DNA from: Amantichitinum ursilacus | GTDB lineage: Bacteria; Pseudomonadota; Gammaproteobacteria; Burkholderiales; Chitinibacteraceae | Length of the DNA stretch: 64,000 nucleotides | Assembly: GCF_001294205.1 (NCBI RefSeq) | Contig: NZ_LAQT01000001.1 | Span: 62,001 to 126,000, forward strand | Direction of reading: 5' to 3' | In this document: in pieces, positions 1-7,758 of the stretch | Layout of the letters: each line of letters starts with the position of its first letter | Numbering within the stretch: position 1 is the stretch's first letter | Translations under genes and position numbers: made by a program | Notes under the pieces: model-generated | The model's database searches: none | Told to the model about the DNA's origin: nothing | Seen by the model: only the letters and a program-made list of their open reading frames with translations

Positions 1-176
1 CGGTTGCCGGCCAGGTATTCGGCCAGCGCGTCATGCGCGGCGGGGTCGGCATCCAGATTCAGCGCTGCAGCCAGTTCGGCGTTCCACAACAACAATTGTG
101 GTTCGGGCAGCGGGGTGGGCCGCACCAGTGAGTAAAAACGTGCCGGCAAAGCAAAAAAACGGGCTGCCAGCGGCAT
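1..176 (-). CDS. selO: SelO/UPF0061 protein adenylyltransferase, N-terminal fragment
   Basis: Only the first ~58 codons lie in the window; the gene runs off the left edge. Reading leftward from the ATG at 176, the protein contains FYSLVRPTPLPEPQ followed by LLWNAELAAALNL. This is the conserved start of the SelO (YdiU/UPF0061) family, pseudokinase-fold enzymes that transfer AMP to protein side chains and are linked to redox stress. A TTG at 218 in the same frame would add 14 residues; neither start has a convincing Shine-Dalgarno, so the start is uncertain. The catalytic part is outside the window. The gene is divergent from ybaK. Confidence 0.75.
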   Translation of the reverse strand, partial: MPLAARFFALPARFYSLVRPTPLPEPQLLLWNAELAAALNLDADPAAHDALAEYLAGN

Positions 177-271
177 GCGGTCAAAGGTATGCTTGCGGTT
201 TTCCAAAGTAGCGCTCAAACCTGAGTGAAATTGTCGGGTATTGTAGCATCCAACGTTTACGAGTTCGACCC

Positions 272-769
272 ATGAGCGAAAAGGCCCCCGTCACCGCCGC
301 CATCCGCGTGCTGCGTCAGCATAAGGCGGCGTACACCGAGCATCTGTACGACTACGAAGAAAAAGGTGGCACCACCGCATCGGCGCGCGAGCTGGGCGTG
401 GACGAACATACCGTGGTCAAGACGTTGATCATGGAAGACGAAAACAAGCAGCCGCTGGTGGTGTTGATGCATGGCGATTGCGAAGTCAGCACCAAAAATC
501 TGGCGCGCTTGCGCGGCTGCAAAAGCATCCACCCGTGCAGCCCCGATATCGCCAACAAGCATTCGGGCTATATGGTGGGCGGCACCTCGCCGTTTGGCAC
601 GCGTAAAGCGATGCCGGTGTATATGCAGGACAGCGTGCTGCAACTGGCGCGCATCTATATTAATGGCGGCAAGCGCGGCTTTCTGGTCGGCATCAGCCCC
701 GCCGATGTGCAACGCATTCTGCAGCCGACGCTGGTTGACGTGGCCATCCGCCACGGCGATGCAGCCTGA
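272..769 (+). CDS. ybaK: Cys-tRNA(Pro)/Cys-tRNA(Cys) deacylase YbaK
   Basis: A 165-residue protein of normal length for the YbaK/EbsC family. These cytoplasmic trans-editing enzymes hydrolyse cysteine misattached to tRNA(Pro) by prolyl-tRNA synthetase. Visible family signatures are the VKTLIM strand near residue 50, the lysine in TKNLARL, the glycine-rich YMVGGTSPFGTR loop near residue 107, and INGGKRGFLVGI near residue 131. It is followed 40 bp later by the co-oriented cobalamin adenosyltransferase, with no terminator between, so the two may be cotranscribed although their functions are unrelated. Confidence 0.92.
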   Translation: MSEKAPVTAAIRVLRQHKAAYTEHLYDYEEKGGTTASARELGVDEHTVVKTLIMEDENKQPLVVLMHGDCEVSTKNLARLRGCKSIHPCSPDIANKHSGYMVGGTSPFGTRKAMPVYMQDSVLQLARIYINGGKRGFLVGISPADVQRILQPTLVDVAIRHGDAA

Positions 770-809
770 AATCCACTCTTGATATTCGACACCGCTTTCC
801 GGAAAACCC

Positions 810-1361
810 ATGGCAAACCGACTCAGCAAGATCACCACCCGCACGGGCGACGACGGCACCACTGGCTTGGGCGATGGCAGCCGCGTGCACAAAGATCATC
901 AGCGCGTCCATGCGCTGGGCGAAGTCGATGAACTGAACAGCCAGATTGGTGTGGCGCTGGCCGAAGACCTGCCTGGCGACGCGCGCGAGGTGCTGGTGCG
1001 CGTGCAGCATGATCTGTTTGATATGGGTGGCGAGCTGTGCATTCCGGGCCGCGTGGCATTGACTGATGCGCATCTGCAACGGCTGGAAGACGCGGTGGCG
1101 GCCTTCAACGATAATCTGCCGCCGTTGAAGGAATTCATTCTGCCGGGCGGCAGCCGAAGCTCGGCTGCGCTGCACGTGGCGCGCTGCATTTGCCGTCGCG
1201 CCGAACGTGCGGTGGTGACGCTGGCGCAAGTGGAAGACGTTGCGCCGCATAGCGTGCGTTATCTCAATCGCTTGTCCGATTTGTTGTTTGTGCTGTCGCG
1301 CGTGGCCAATCGCCACGTCGGCCAGTCCGACGTGCTGTGGCAACCGGGGTTGAACGCCTGA
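810..1361 (+). CDS. PduO-type cob(I)yrinic acid a,c-diamide adenosyltransferase
   Basis: A 183-residue ATP:corrinoid adenosyltransferase of the PduO class, which transfers the adenosyl group of ATP to cob(I)alamin to make coenzyme B12. The N-terminal ATP-binding motif TRTGDDGTTGL lies at residues ~10-20. FILPGG, the HVARCICRRAER helix near residue 130 and YLNRLSDLLFVLSR near residue 151 are the other class signatures. No other corrinoid gene is nearby, so it may serve salvage of imported corrinoids. The ATG at 810 gives the standard family start. The next gene begins 59 bp downstream. Confidence 0.92.
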   Translation: MANRLSKITTRTGDDGTTGLGDGSRVHKDHQRVHALGEVDELNSQIGVALAEDLPGDAREVLVRVQHDLFDMGGELCIPGRVALTDAHLQRLEDAVAAFNDNLPPLKEFILPGGSRSSAALHVARCICRRAERAVVTLAQVEDVAPHSVRYLNRLSDLLFVLSRVANRHVGQSDVLWQPGLNA

Positions 1362-1420
1362 GCCGCGGCGTTTACCCACCCATCTTTCGTTCCAGCCACT
1401 GACTCTGTACAACAAAAACA

Positions 1421-3169
1421 ATGCGCGATCTTAACTTCTCGGGCTGGCGTAACAACGCGGCGGCCCGCATTCCGGCAGTGCCCTTGCTGGGCTTGCTGTT
1501 GCTGGTGCTGGCGTGGGTATTGCCCGGCCTGATTGGCCATCAGCCGTGGAAACCGGACGAGGGCTATACCTTTGGCCTGGTGCAGCATATTGCGGCCAGC
1601 GGCGACTGGGTGGTGCCCATGCTGGCGGGCGAGCCGTTTATGGAAAAGCCGCCGATCTTTTTCATCACTGCCAGTTGGTGCCTGCAGGCGTTTGGCGGCG
1701 TGCTGCCATTGCACGATGCGGCGCGGCTAGCTGCGGGCATCTGGCTGAGCATCGCACTGGCCGGTCTGGCCCTGGCGGCGCGCCTGGTGTACGGCAAGCA
1801 GGCCGGGCGCTGGGCCATCGTGGTGGCGCTGGGCTGCCTTGGATTGCCATTGCGCGCGCATCAACTGATTACCGATATCGCGTTGTTTGCCGGGATTGCG
1901 TGGGGGCTGTACGCCAAGTTGCTGGCGCCCTCGCGGCCGGTGCTGGCGGGCGTGTTGCTGGGTGTGGCGGGCGCGGTGGCGTTGCTAGCCAAGGGCTTGC
2001 TGGGTCCGGGGCTGATCGGGCTGACGGCGTTGGTGCTGCCGCTGCTGAGCCCCACTTATCGCAATCGCCGCTATGCATGGACACTGGGCCTGGCCTTGCT
2101 GGTGGGATTGCCGTTGCCCGCGCTGTGGATGTGGAGCCTGTACCAACGCAGCGCCGACCTGTTCAATTTATGGTTATGGGTTAACAACCTCGGCCGCTTT
2201 AACGGCACCGCACACCTGGGGCCGCATGCCCAACATCTGTTCTATTTCCGCACCTTGCCGTGGTACGCGTTTCCGGCCTTGCCGCTGGCCTTGCTCGCGC
2301 TGTGGCGCGCCCGGCGCGGCACTGTGCGGATTGCGGGATCGGCGCTGTTGCCGGTGCTGCTGGCGTTTGGGGTCGGCCTGACCGTGCTTAGCCTGGCCGC
2401 CGATGCGCGCGAGTTGTACGCCATGCCCTTGCTCGCGCCGCTGGCCATTCTGGCGGTGGGCGCGCTGGTGGAATATCCGCAACCGGTGTTGCGCTGGCGC
2501 ATTGCATCTGCGGTGACTTTGCTGCTGAGCGTGGTGCTGGTGGCGCTGATCGTCGTCTGCGGCTTTGCGCTGGCCAGTGGCGCGCCCGCCGGACTGGCGC
2601 ACTGGCTGGTTACGCGCCGGTTTATCGGCTGGCAACCCGCATGGTATTGGCAAGGCTGGCTGGCCTACGCGCTCATCCTGGCGCTGGTGCTCGGCTTCTG
2701 GCGCGCGGTTAGCGCGGGCACGCCGGCTGGCTTTGCCTGGCGCTGGTTCTTACTGGTGGTGGCCCTATGGGGCGGCTTGTCGACGCTATGGCTGCCCGCG
2801 TTCGACCACGTCATGCGCTACCGCGAAACCTTTTTGCAACTGCAGCCGCGTCTGGCGCAATTGCAGCAGCAACAGCAATGTGTGGCCAGCTACCGCTTTG
2901 GCGAACCGCAACGCGCCATGCTCGATTATTACGATCACTTCCGCACGCTGCGCGTCGAAACCCAACCCGCCGCGTGGAATTGCCGTTGGCTGCTGGTAGG
3001 CAGCGAAGACGGCCAGTTGCCCGCCGCCGTCACCGCGCGCCAATTGCAACCCGTGCAAATCGCCGTGCGCCCCGGCGACGCGCGCGACCGCTTTATGCTG
3101 TTCCAGTTGCCCGGCACGGTGAATGAGCTTTGGCCGCAGGATGAGATTCGCAGGGCGGTGGGTAAGTAA
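1421..3169 (+). CDS. ArnT-like GT83 membrane glycosyltransferase
   Basis: A 582-residue polytopic inner-membrane protein of the ArnT/PMT (GT83) fold. The first periplasmic loop has WKPDEGYTFGLVQHI, with the DE pair that marks the catalytic acidic site, then GDWVVPMLAGEPFMEKPP, matching the GDWLTPRLNGxxYFEKPP pattern of the second homologue at 7755-9398. Roughly 12 hydrophobic segments follow, then a soluble C-terminal tail with a short Gln run (LAQLQQQQQC). Such enzymes use polyprenyl-phosphate sugars to glycosylate periplasmic acceptors. It converges on the arn operon, ends at a shared terminator, and may transfer Ara4N or another sugar to a different acceptor. Confidence 0.8.
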   Translation: MRDLNFSGWRNNAAARIPAVPLLGLLLLVLAWVLPGLIGHQPWKPDEGYTFGLVQHIAASGDWVVPMLAGEPFMEKPPIFFITASWCLQAFGGVLPLHDAARLAAGIWLSIALAGLALAARLVYGKQAGRWAIVVALGCLGLPLRAHQLITDIALFAGIAWGLYAKLLAPSRPVLAGVLLGVAGAVALLAKGLLGPGLIGLTALVLPLLSPTYRNRRYAWTLGLALLVGLPLPALWMWSLYQRSADLFNLWLWVNNLGRFNGTAHLGPHAQHLFYFRTLPWYAFPALPLALLALWRARRGTVRIAGSALLPVLLAFGVGLTVLSLAADARELYAMPLLAPLAILAVGALVEYPQPVLRWRIASAVTLLLSVVLVALIVVCGFALASGAPAGLAHWLVTRRFIGWQPAWYWQGWLAYALILALVLGFWRAVSAGTPAGFAWRWFLLVVALWGGLSTLWLPAFDHVMRYRETFLQLQPRLAQLQQQQQCVASYRFGEPQRAMLDYYDHFRTLRVETQPAAWNCRWLLVGSEDGQLPAAVTARQLQPVQIAVRPGDARDRFMLFQLPGTVNELWPQDEIRRAVGK

Positions 3170-3186
3170 GCGCCGCGATGCCCAAT

Positions 3187-3216
3187 AAAAAACCACCCCG
3201 CAGGGTGGTTTTTTTT
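3187..3216. terminator. Bidirectional rho-independent terminator
   Basis: A 9-bp perfect stem (AAACCACCC / GGGTGGTTT) with a CGCA loop, preceded by an A-run and followed by a T-run, so it can work on both strands. It sits between the convergent ends of the ArnT-like gene (stop at 3169) and the arn operon (stop at 3247). Confidence 0.9.
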
Positions 3217-3246
3217 CGTGGCGATCGCCAGGCCAGAAGCCGTAGA

Positions 3247-4290
3247 TCAATCCACCAGTTCTTTCGCCGCGCCCACCTGGTCTTTGTACGCGTCAAAGAT
3301 GCCTTTCAGCGCGTCGGCCATATTGGTTTTCGGGGCCCAGTTCAGATCGGTCTTGGTGTTGTCGATCTTCGGTACGCGGTTTTGCACGTCCTGGTAGCCC
3401 TTGCCGTAGTACTCGGCGGAGGTGGTTTCCACCACTTGTACCTTGGCCACGCCGTCGGCGTATTCCGGGTATTGCTTGGCCAGGTCAACCATCATGCTGG
3501 CCAGGTCGCGCACCGAGTAATTGTTGGTCGGGTTACCGATGTTGTAGATCTGGCCGGTGGCCACGCCATCCTTGTTTTCGATGATTTTCATCAGCGCGTC
3601 GATGCCGTCATCGATGTAGGTAAAGGCGCGTTTTTGATGGCCGCCGTCAACCAGCTTGATGGTTTCGCCGCGGGCGATGTGGCCCAGGAACTGGGTGATC
3701 ACGCGGCTGGAGCCCTCTTTCGGCGTGTGGATGTTATCGAGGCCAGCGCCAATCCAGTTAAACGGACGGAACAGCGTGTAGTTAAGACCGGCTTCCATGC
3801 CATAGGCGTGGATGACGCGGTCCATCAGTTGCTTGGAGCAGCTGTAAATCCAGCGCGGCTTGTTGATCGGGCCGCAGATCAGTTCGGAGTTGTCCGGATC
3901 AAATTCTTCGTCGTGGCACATGCCGTACACCTCGGAGGTGGACGGGAAAACCAGATGCTTTTTGTACTGCACTGCCTGGCGCACGATGGGCAGGTTGGCT
4001 TCAAAGTCGAGTTCGAACACGCGCAGCGGGGCGTTGACGTAGGTGGACGGGGTAGCGATGGCCACCAGCGGCAGCACCACATCACACTTCTTCACGTGGT
4101 ATTCGATCCACTCTTTATTGATGGTGATGTCACCTTCAAAGAAGTGGAAACGCGGGTGATCCAGGAATTCACCAATCTTGTTGGTGAACATGTCCATGCC
4201 GAACACTTCCCAGTCGGTCGTTTCGAGAATGCGTTTGGTCAGATGATGGCCGATAAAGCCGTTTACACCGAGGATCAGCACTTTTTTCAT
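3247..4290 (-). CDS. arnA: UDP-glucuronate 4-oxidase/decarboxylase (ArnA C-terminal half)
   Basis: A 347-residue extended-SDR enzyme corresponding to the decarboxylase half of bifunctional ArnA: it oxidises UDP-glucuronate and decarboxylates it to UDP-4-keto-pentose with NAD+. The Rossmann motif GVNGFIGHHL is at residues 8-17, the catalytic STSEVYG segment near residue 118, and the YSCSK (YxxxK) pair near residue 150. It starts with an ATG overlapping the upstream formyltransferase stop (ATGA), indicating translational coupling. Together the two proteins total 660 residues, the length of fused E. coli ArnA. It is the last gene of the operon, ending at the terminator at 3187-3216. Confidence 0.9.
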   Translation of the reverse strand: MKKVLILGVNGFIGHHLTKRILETTDWEVFGMDMFTNKIGEFLDHPRFHFFEGDITINKEWIEYHVKKCDVVLPLVAIATPSTYVNAPLRVFELDFEANLPIVRQAVQYKKHLVFPSTSEVYGMCHDEEFDPDNSELICGPINKPRWIYSCSKQLMDRVIHAYGMEAGLNYTLFRPFNWIGAGLDNIHTPKEGSSRVITQFLGHIARGETIKLVDGGHQKRAFTYIDDGIDALMKIIENKDGVATGQIYNIGNPTNNYSVRDLASMMVDLAKQYPEYADGVAKVQVVETTSAEYYGKGYQDVQNRVPKIDNTKTDLNWAPKTNMADALKGIFDAYKDQVGAAKELVD

Positions 4291-5228
4291 GGGTTCACTT
4301 CCTTAGTAGGCAACAGCGGCAGCACGCCGCCAGCATAGCGGGCAAGGCTGGACGCGGACAGCTTGTGGCCGTCGAGTTCAGCGTCCAGCAGCTGCAGCAC
4401 ACTGCCATCCGGCGTGGTCAGCAGCAGGTTTTTTTCGTCGGCGGCAATCATACCTTGATCGCCCACCGCATTACGTAACGGTAAGACACGCGTGCGCCAC
4501 AACACCAGACGGCCGGCCGGAATATCGGCAAACGCGCCGGGGTAGGGCCGGGTAACCGAGCGCACCAGATTATGGATACGCAGCGCGCCCTGGTTCCAGT
4601 CGATGCGGCCATCTTCGGCTTTGCGGCCGCCAAAATAGCCGCCCTGGCTCAGGTCTTGCAGCTTCAGTTGTTCGGTGCCGGCCAGTAACTGCGGTACCGC
4701 GCGGTACAGGCAGATTTCCGCCGCAACGGTCACTTTCTCAAACACTTCCTGCGCCGTGTCGTCAGGCAGGATGGGCACGGCTTGCTGGTCGACGATCGGG
4801 CCATTGTCCGGCTTGATGTTCATTACGTGCAGCGTTGCGCCGGTTTCGGTTTCGCCGTGGATGATGGCCCAGTTCACCGGCACGCGGCCGCGATACTGCG
4901 GCAGCAGCGAGCCATGCATGTTGTACGCGCCACGGCGCGCACTGGCCAGCAGCGGCGCTTTCAGCATATGGCGGTAGTAAAACGAGAACAGGAAATCAGC
5001 ATCCAGCCCGGCCACCTGCGCTTCCACTTCCGGCGTGTTCGGGTCAGCCGGGGTGATGTAGGGAATGCCGTGTTCTTCGCATACCTGCGCTACCGAGCCA
5101 AACCAGATGTTCTCGGCCGGGTTGTCCTCGTGCGTCACCACCAGGTCCACCTGTACGCCGCGCGCCAGCAGCACTTTCAGACAGCGCACGCCCACGTTGT
5201 GATAGGCAAAGACGACTGCGCGGCTCAT
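4287..5228 (-). CDS. arnA: UDP-L-Ara4N formyltransferase (ArnA N-terminal half)
   Basis: A 313-residue formyltransferase matching the N-terminal half of ArnA, which N-formylates UDP-4-amino-4-deoxy-L-arabinose with 10-formyltetrahydrofolate. The Asn-His-Asp catalytic set is visible as N and H in YNMHGSLLPQYRGR (near residue 101) and D in IKPDNGPIVDQ (near residue 138). The C-terminal third is an OB-like domain typical of Fmt-related enzymes. It overlaps arnC upstream (5225-5228) and the decarboxylase downstream (4287-4290) by 4 nt each. There is no frameshift or gap suggesting a recently broken fusion; the two halves look like stable separate genes. Confidence 0.9.
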   Translation of the reverse strand: MSRAVVFAYHNVGVRCLKVLLARGVQVDLVVTHEDNPAENIWFGSVAQVCEEHGIPYITPADPNTPEVEAQVAGLDADFLFSFYYRHMLKAPLLASARRGAYNMHGSLLPQYRGRVPVNWAIIHGETETGATLHVMNIKPDNGPIVDQQAVPILPDDTAQEVFEKVTVAAEICLYRAVPQLLAGTEQLKLQDLSQGGYFGGRKAEDGRIDWNQGALRIHNLVRSVTRPYPGAFADIPAGRLVLWRTRVLPLRNAVGDQGMIAADEKNLLLTTPDGSVLQLLDAELDGHKLSASSLARYAGGVLPLLPTKEVNP

Positions 5229-6169
5229 TCGGATTCCTTTTGCTGCAGGATGGCCGACACCAGATAGCGCGGACGTTGACGCACTTCGTGATAGATGCGG
5301 CCGATGTATTCACCGAGCAGGCCGATGCCAAACAGCGCCAGGCCGATCAGGAAGAACGCAATCGCAAACAGCGTAAACAGGCCGCCTTCTTCCGGCCCGA
5401 TGATCAGGCGGCGCACCAGCAGCACCACCACCAGCACTGACGAGGCAAACGACACGCCCATGCCCACCATCGAAAAGGCCTGCAGCGGCACAATCGAAAA
5501 GCCGGTCATCAAATCAAAGTTAAGCCGGATCAGGCTGTACAAGGAATATTTGGATTCGCCCGCGTGGCGTTCTTCGTGGCCGACGATCACTTCGGTCGGG
5601 TTTTGCGAAAACGAATAGGCCAGCGCCGGGATAAACGTATGCATTTCGGCGCACTGGTTAATGGTGTCGACGATGCGGCGATCATAGGCGCGCAGCATGC
5701 AGCCCTGGTCGGTCATCTTGATGCGGGTCAGTTTTTCGCGGAGGCGGTTCATGGCGCGGCTGGCCACGTGGCGCCACACCGAATCATTGCGCTGACGCCG
5801 GATCGAGCCAACGTAGTCATAGCCCTGGTCCATCTGGTCCAGCAGCGTCTTGATATCTTCGGGCGGGTTTTGCAGATCGGCGTCCAGCGTCACGATCTGT
5901 TTGCCGCGCGAATATTCAAAGCCGGCCAGGATGGCGCGATGCTGGCCAAAGTTGCCGTTAAACAGCACCACGCGCGTCACATCGGGCCGCTTGTGAAACT
6001 GGTCGGCCAGGATGGCGGGCGATTTATCGCGGCTGCCGTCGTTAACAAAGATGATCTCGTAGCTTTTGCCCAGCGCGTCCAGCGCCGGGTACAAGCGGTC
6101 AAACAGCGCTTGCAGGCCGGATTCTTCGTTGTAAACCGGGATAACTATCGAAACGAGGGGTGCGCTCAT
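5225..6169 (-). CDS. arnC: Undecaprenyl-phosphate 4-deoxy-4-formamido-L-arabinose transferase
   Basis: A 314-residue GT2 membrane glycosyltransferase. The GT-A domain has VSIVIPVYNEESGL at the N-terminus, the metal-binding ValThrLeuAspAlaAspLeuGlnAsnPro segment (DADLQNPPED) near residue 97, and a QxxRW-like region. Two C-terminal transmembrane helices (about residues 230-255 and 270-293) follow. ArnC moves Ara4-formyl-N from UDP to undecaprenyl phosphate on the cytoplasmic face of the inner membrane. Its stop overlaps the formyltransferase start by 4 nt. It is separated from arnB by 83 bp containing a strong stem-loop. Confidence 0.9.
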   Translation of the reverse strand: MSAPLVSIVIPVYNEESGLQALFDRLYPALDALGKSYEIIFVNDGSRDKSPAILADQFHKRPDVTRVVLFNGNFGQHRAILAGFEYSRGKQIVTLDADLQNPPEDIKTLLDQMDQGYDYVGSIRRQRNDSVWRHVASRAMNRLREKLTRIKMTDQGCMLRAYDRRIVDTINQCAEMHTFIPALAYSFSQNPTEVIVGHEERHAGESKYSLYSLIRLNFDLMTGFSIVPLQAFSMVGMGVSFASSVLVVVLLVRRLIIGPEEGGLFTLFAIAFFLIGLALFGIGLLGEYIGRIYHEVRQRPRYLVSAILQQKESE

Positions 6170-6198
6170 ATCAGGCTTTATAGTGCATTGTCATTAAG

Positions 6199-6236
6199 GG
6201 TTGCGTCCGCCCGGCGCTTGGCGCGGGCGCGCAACC
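6199..6236 (-). other. Intercistronic stem-loop between arnB and arnC
   Basis: A long GC-rich inverted repeat: outer arms GGTTGCG (6199-6205) and CGCAACC (6230-6236), inner arms around 6208-6217 and 6221-6229, tiny TTG loop. On the minus (transcribed) strand no T-run follows, so it is not a standard terminator. It could stabilise upstream mRNA, attenuate downstream expression, or be a REP-like element. The other arn junctions are overlapping or tight, so a structured 83-bp gap here is conspicuous. Confidence 0.6.
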
Positions 6237-6252
6237 GTATTGTTGTGGAGAC

Positions 6253-7377
6253 TTACTTGAGCACGGCGCGCAACACGTTGCTCAGCGCCGTGCACACGCG
6301 CGTGACATCACTGTCCTGCATGGCCGGGAACAGCGGCAACGAAATCGTGCTGGCGCCTACGTGTTCGGCATGCGGGAACATGCCTTCGGCAAAGCCGCGT
6401 GCGCGATACAGGCTGAACAAATGCAGCGCCGGATAATGGATGCCAACACCGATGCCTTGCGCATGCATGCGCGCGATAAAGTCTGCGCGGCCGGTGTTCA
6501 TCTGCGCCAGCGGCAGCAAGGGCTGGAACATGTGCCAGTTGCTGTCGGCGGATTGCAGCGGCAGTTCCAGTCCCAGATTGCGGTCGATTTGCGCAAAATA
6601 CATATCCGCCAAGGCTTTGCGGCGCGCGTTAAAGGCGTCCAGATGCTTGAGCTGGCCCAGGCCGACGGCGGCCGACACATCAGTCAGGTTGTATTTGCCG
6701 CCGGGCAAATCGCAATCCATGGTGCCATCGGGAAAGCGCGTTACACCTTGCAGACGCCATTTTTCAAATTCGCGTGCCTCGGCCTCGTTATTCAGCACCA
6801 ACGCACCGCCTTCGGTGGTGGTCATGTTCTTGTTGGGATGAAACGAGATCGAACACAAATCGCCAAAGCTGCCCACGCGCTTGCCGTTCCACGTCGCGCC
6901 TTGCGATTGCGCTGCGTCTTCCAGCACGCGCAGACCATGCTTTTGGGCGATGGCATACAGGCGATCACGGTCCACCGGCAAACCAGCCAGATCCACCGGC
7001 AGGATGGCCTTGGTGCGCGGCGTAATGGCCGCTTCCACTTTGGCCAGATCGATATTGCGTGTGGCCGGGTCGATATCCACCAGTACGGGCGTGGCGCCGG
7101 CATTGAGGATGATGTTGGTGGTGGCCACCCACGTCATCGGCGTGGTGATGACTTCGTCGCCCGCGCCGATGCCCATCAGGCGCAGCGCAATTTCCATCGC
7201 GCCGGTGGCGGAATTGACCACGCGCACCGGGCGACCGCCAAAGTAGTCCGACAAGCCGGCTTCCAGCAATTTGACCTTGGGGCCGCTGGTAATCCAGCCG
7301 CTACGCAGCACATTGGCGACGTCGGCGATGGTGTCTTCGTCGATGCTGGGACGGGTAAAAGGCAGGTATTCAGTCAT
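6253..7377 (-). CDS. arnB: UDP-4-amino-4-deoxy-L-arabinose aminotransferase
   Basis: A 374-residue PLP-dependent DegT/DnrJ/EryC1-family aminotransferase that converts UDP-4-keto-pentose to UDP-L-Ara4N using glutamate. The N-terminal segment TRPSIDEDTIADVANVLRSG and GDEVITTPMTWVATTN near residue 75 are typical. EDAAQSQGA near residue 155 holds the PLP-contacting Asp/Gln, and SFHPNKNMTTTEGG near residue 180 carries the Schiff-base lysine. It is cytoplasmic. It starts nine nucleotides after the ArnF-like gene stop. It acts between the two activities that E. coli fuses in ArnA. Confidence 0.92.
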   Translation of the reverse strand: MTEYLPFTRPSIDEDTIADVANVLRSGWITSGPKVKLLEAGLSDYFGGRPVRVVNSATGAMEIALRLMGIGAGDEVITTPMTWVATTNIILNAGATPVLVDIDPATRNIDLAKVEAAITPRTKAILPVDLAGLPVDRDRLYAIAQKHGLRVLEDAAQSQGATWNGKRVGSFGDLCSISFHPNKNMTTTEGGALVLNNEAEAREFEKWRLQGVTRFPDGTMDCDLPGGKYNLTDVSAAVGLGQLKHLDAFNARRKALADMYFAQIDRNLGLELPLQSADSNWHMFQPLLPLAQMNTGRADFIARMHAQGIGVGIHYPALHLFSLYRARGFAEGMFPHAEHVGASTISLPLFPAMQDSDVTRVCTALSNVLRAVLK

Positions 7378-7386
7378 GATTTGAAC

Positions 7387-7758
7387 TTAGCTCCGGGCAA
7401 CCAGATAGACGCCGACAAGAATGATGGCCACGCCGGACAGCTTTTGGGTCGACAACGCCTCCCCAAATAACTGCCAGGCCAGAAATACGTTGACGACATA
7501 ACCGAGCGACAGCATCGGATACGCCACGCTGACTTCCACGCGCGATAGCGCCAGAATCCACACCACCAGGCTGATGGCATAGCAGCACAGGCCACCAAAT
7601 ACATAGGGGTTGGTGGCGATCTGCCAGCCAATCGGGATCGCATTGCTGATCGAAAAATCAAAATGTCCCACCTGGCGGGTGCCGGCTTTCAAGAGCAACT
7701 GGGCGGCTGCATTCAACAGCACGCCAAATACTATCAAGGCAAATTCAGCGAGTTTCAT
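7387..7758 (-). CDS. ArnE/ArnF-like EamA flippase subunit
   Basis: A 123-residue membrane protein with four hydrophobic helices (about residues 3-20, 45-66, 73-95 and 102-120), the SMR/EamA fold of ArnE and ArnF. Those proteins flip undecaprenyl-phosphate-Ara4N to the periplasm. The stretch RVEVSVAYPMLSLGYVVN near residue 75 is the characteristic SMR-like helix. Only one such gene is present, whereas E. coli uses an ArnE/ArnF pair, so this one may form a homodimer or pair with a partner elsewhere. Its ATG overlaps the arnT stop (ATGA). Confidence 0.8.
   Translation of the reverse strand: MKLAEFALIVFGVLLNAAAQLLLKAGTRQVGHFDFSISNAIPIGWQIATNPYVFGGLCCYAISLVVWILALSRVEVSVAYPMLSLGYVVNVFLAWQLFGEALSTQKLSGVAIILVGVYLVARS

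Noticed and set aside
4280-4300. Frameshift or sequencing error splitting a fused arnA
   Set aside because: The second gene has its own ATG with a clean 4-nt overlap, and no upstream residues are missing from either domain.
3178-4338. Long plus-strand open frame opposite the arnA decarboxylase gene
   Set aside because: It is antisense to a strongly conserved enzyme, and its His/Val/Asp-rich composition is what a GC-rich reverse frame gives. No family motif.
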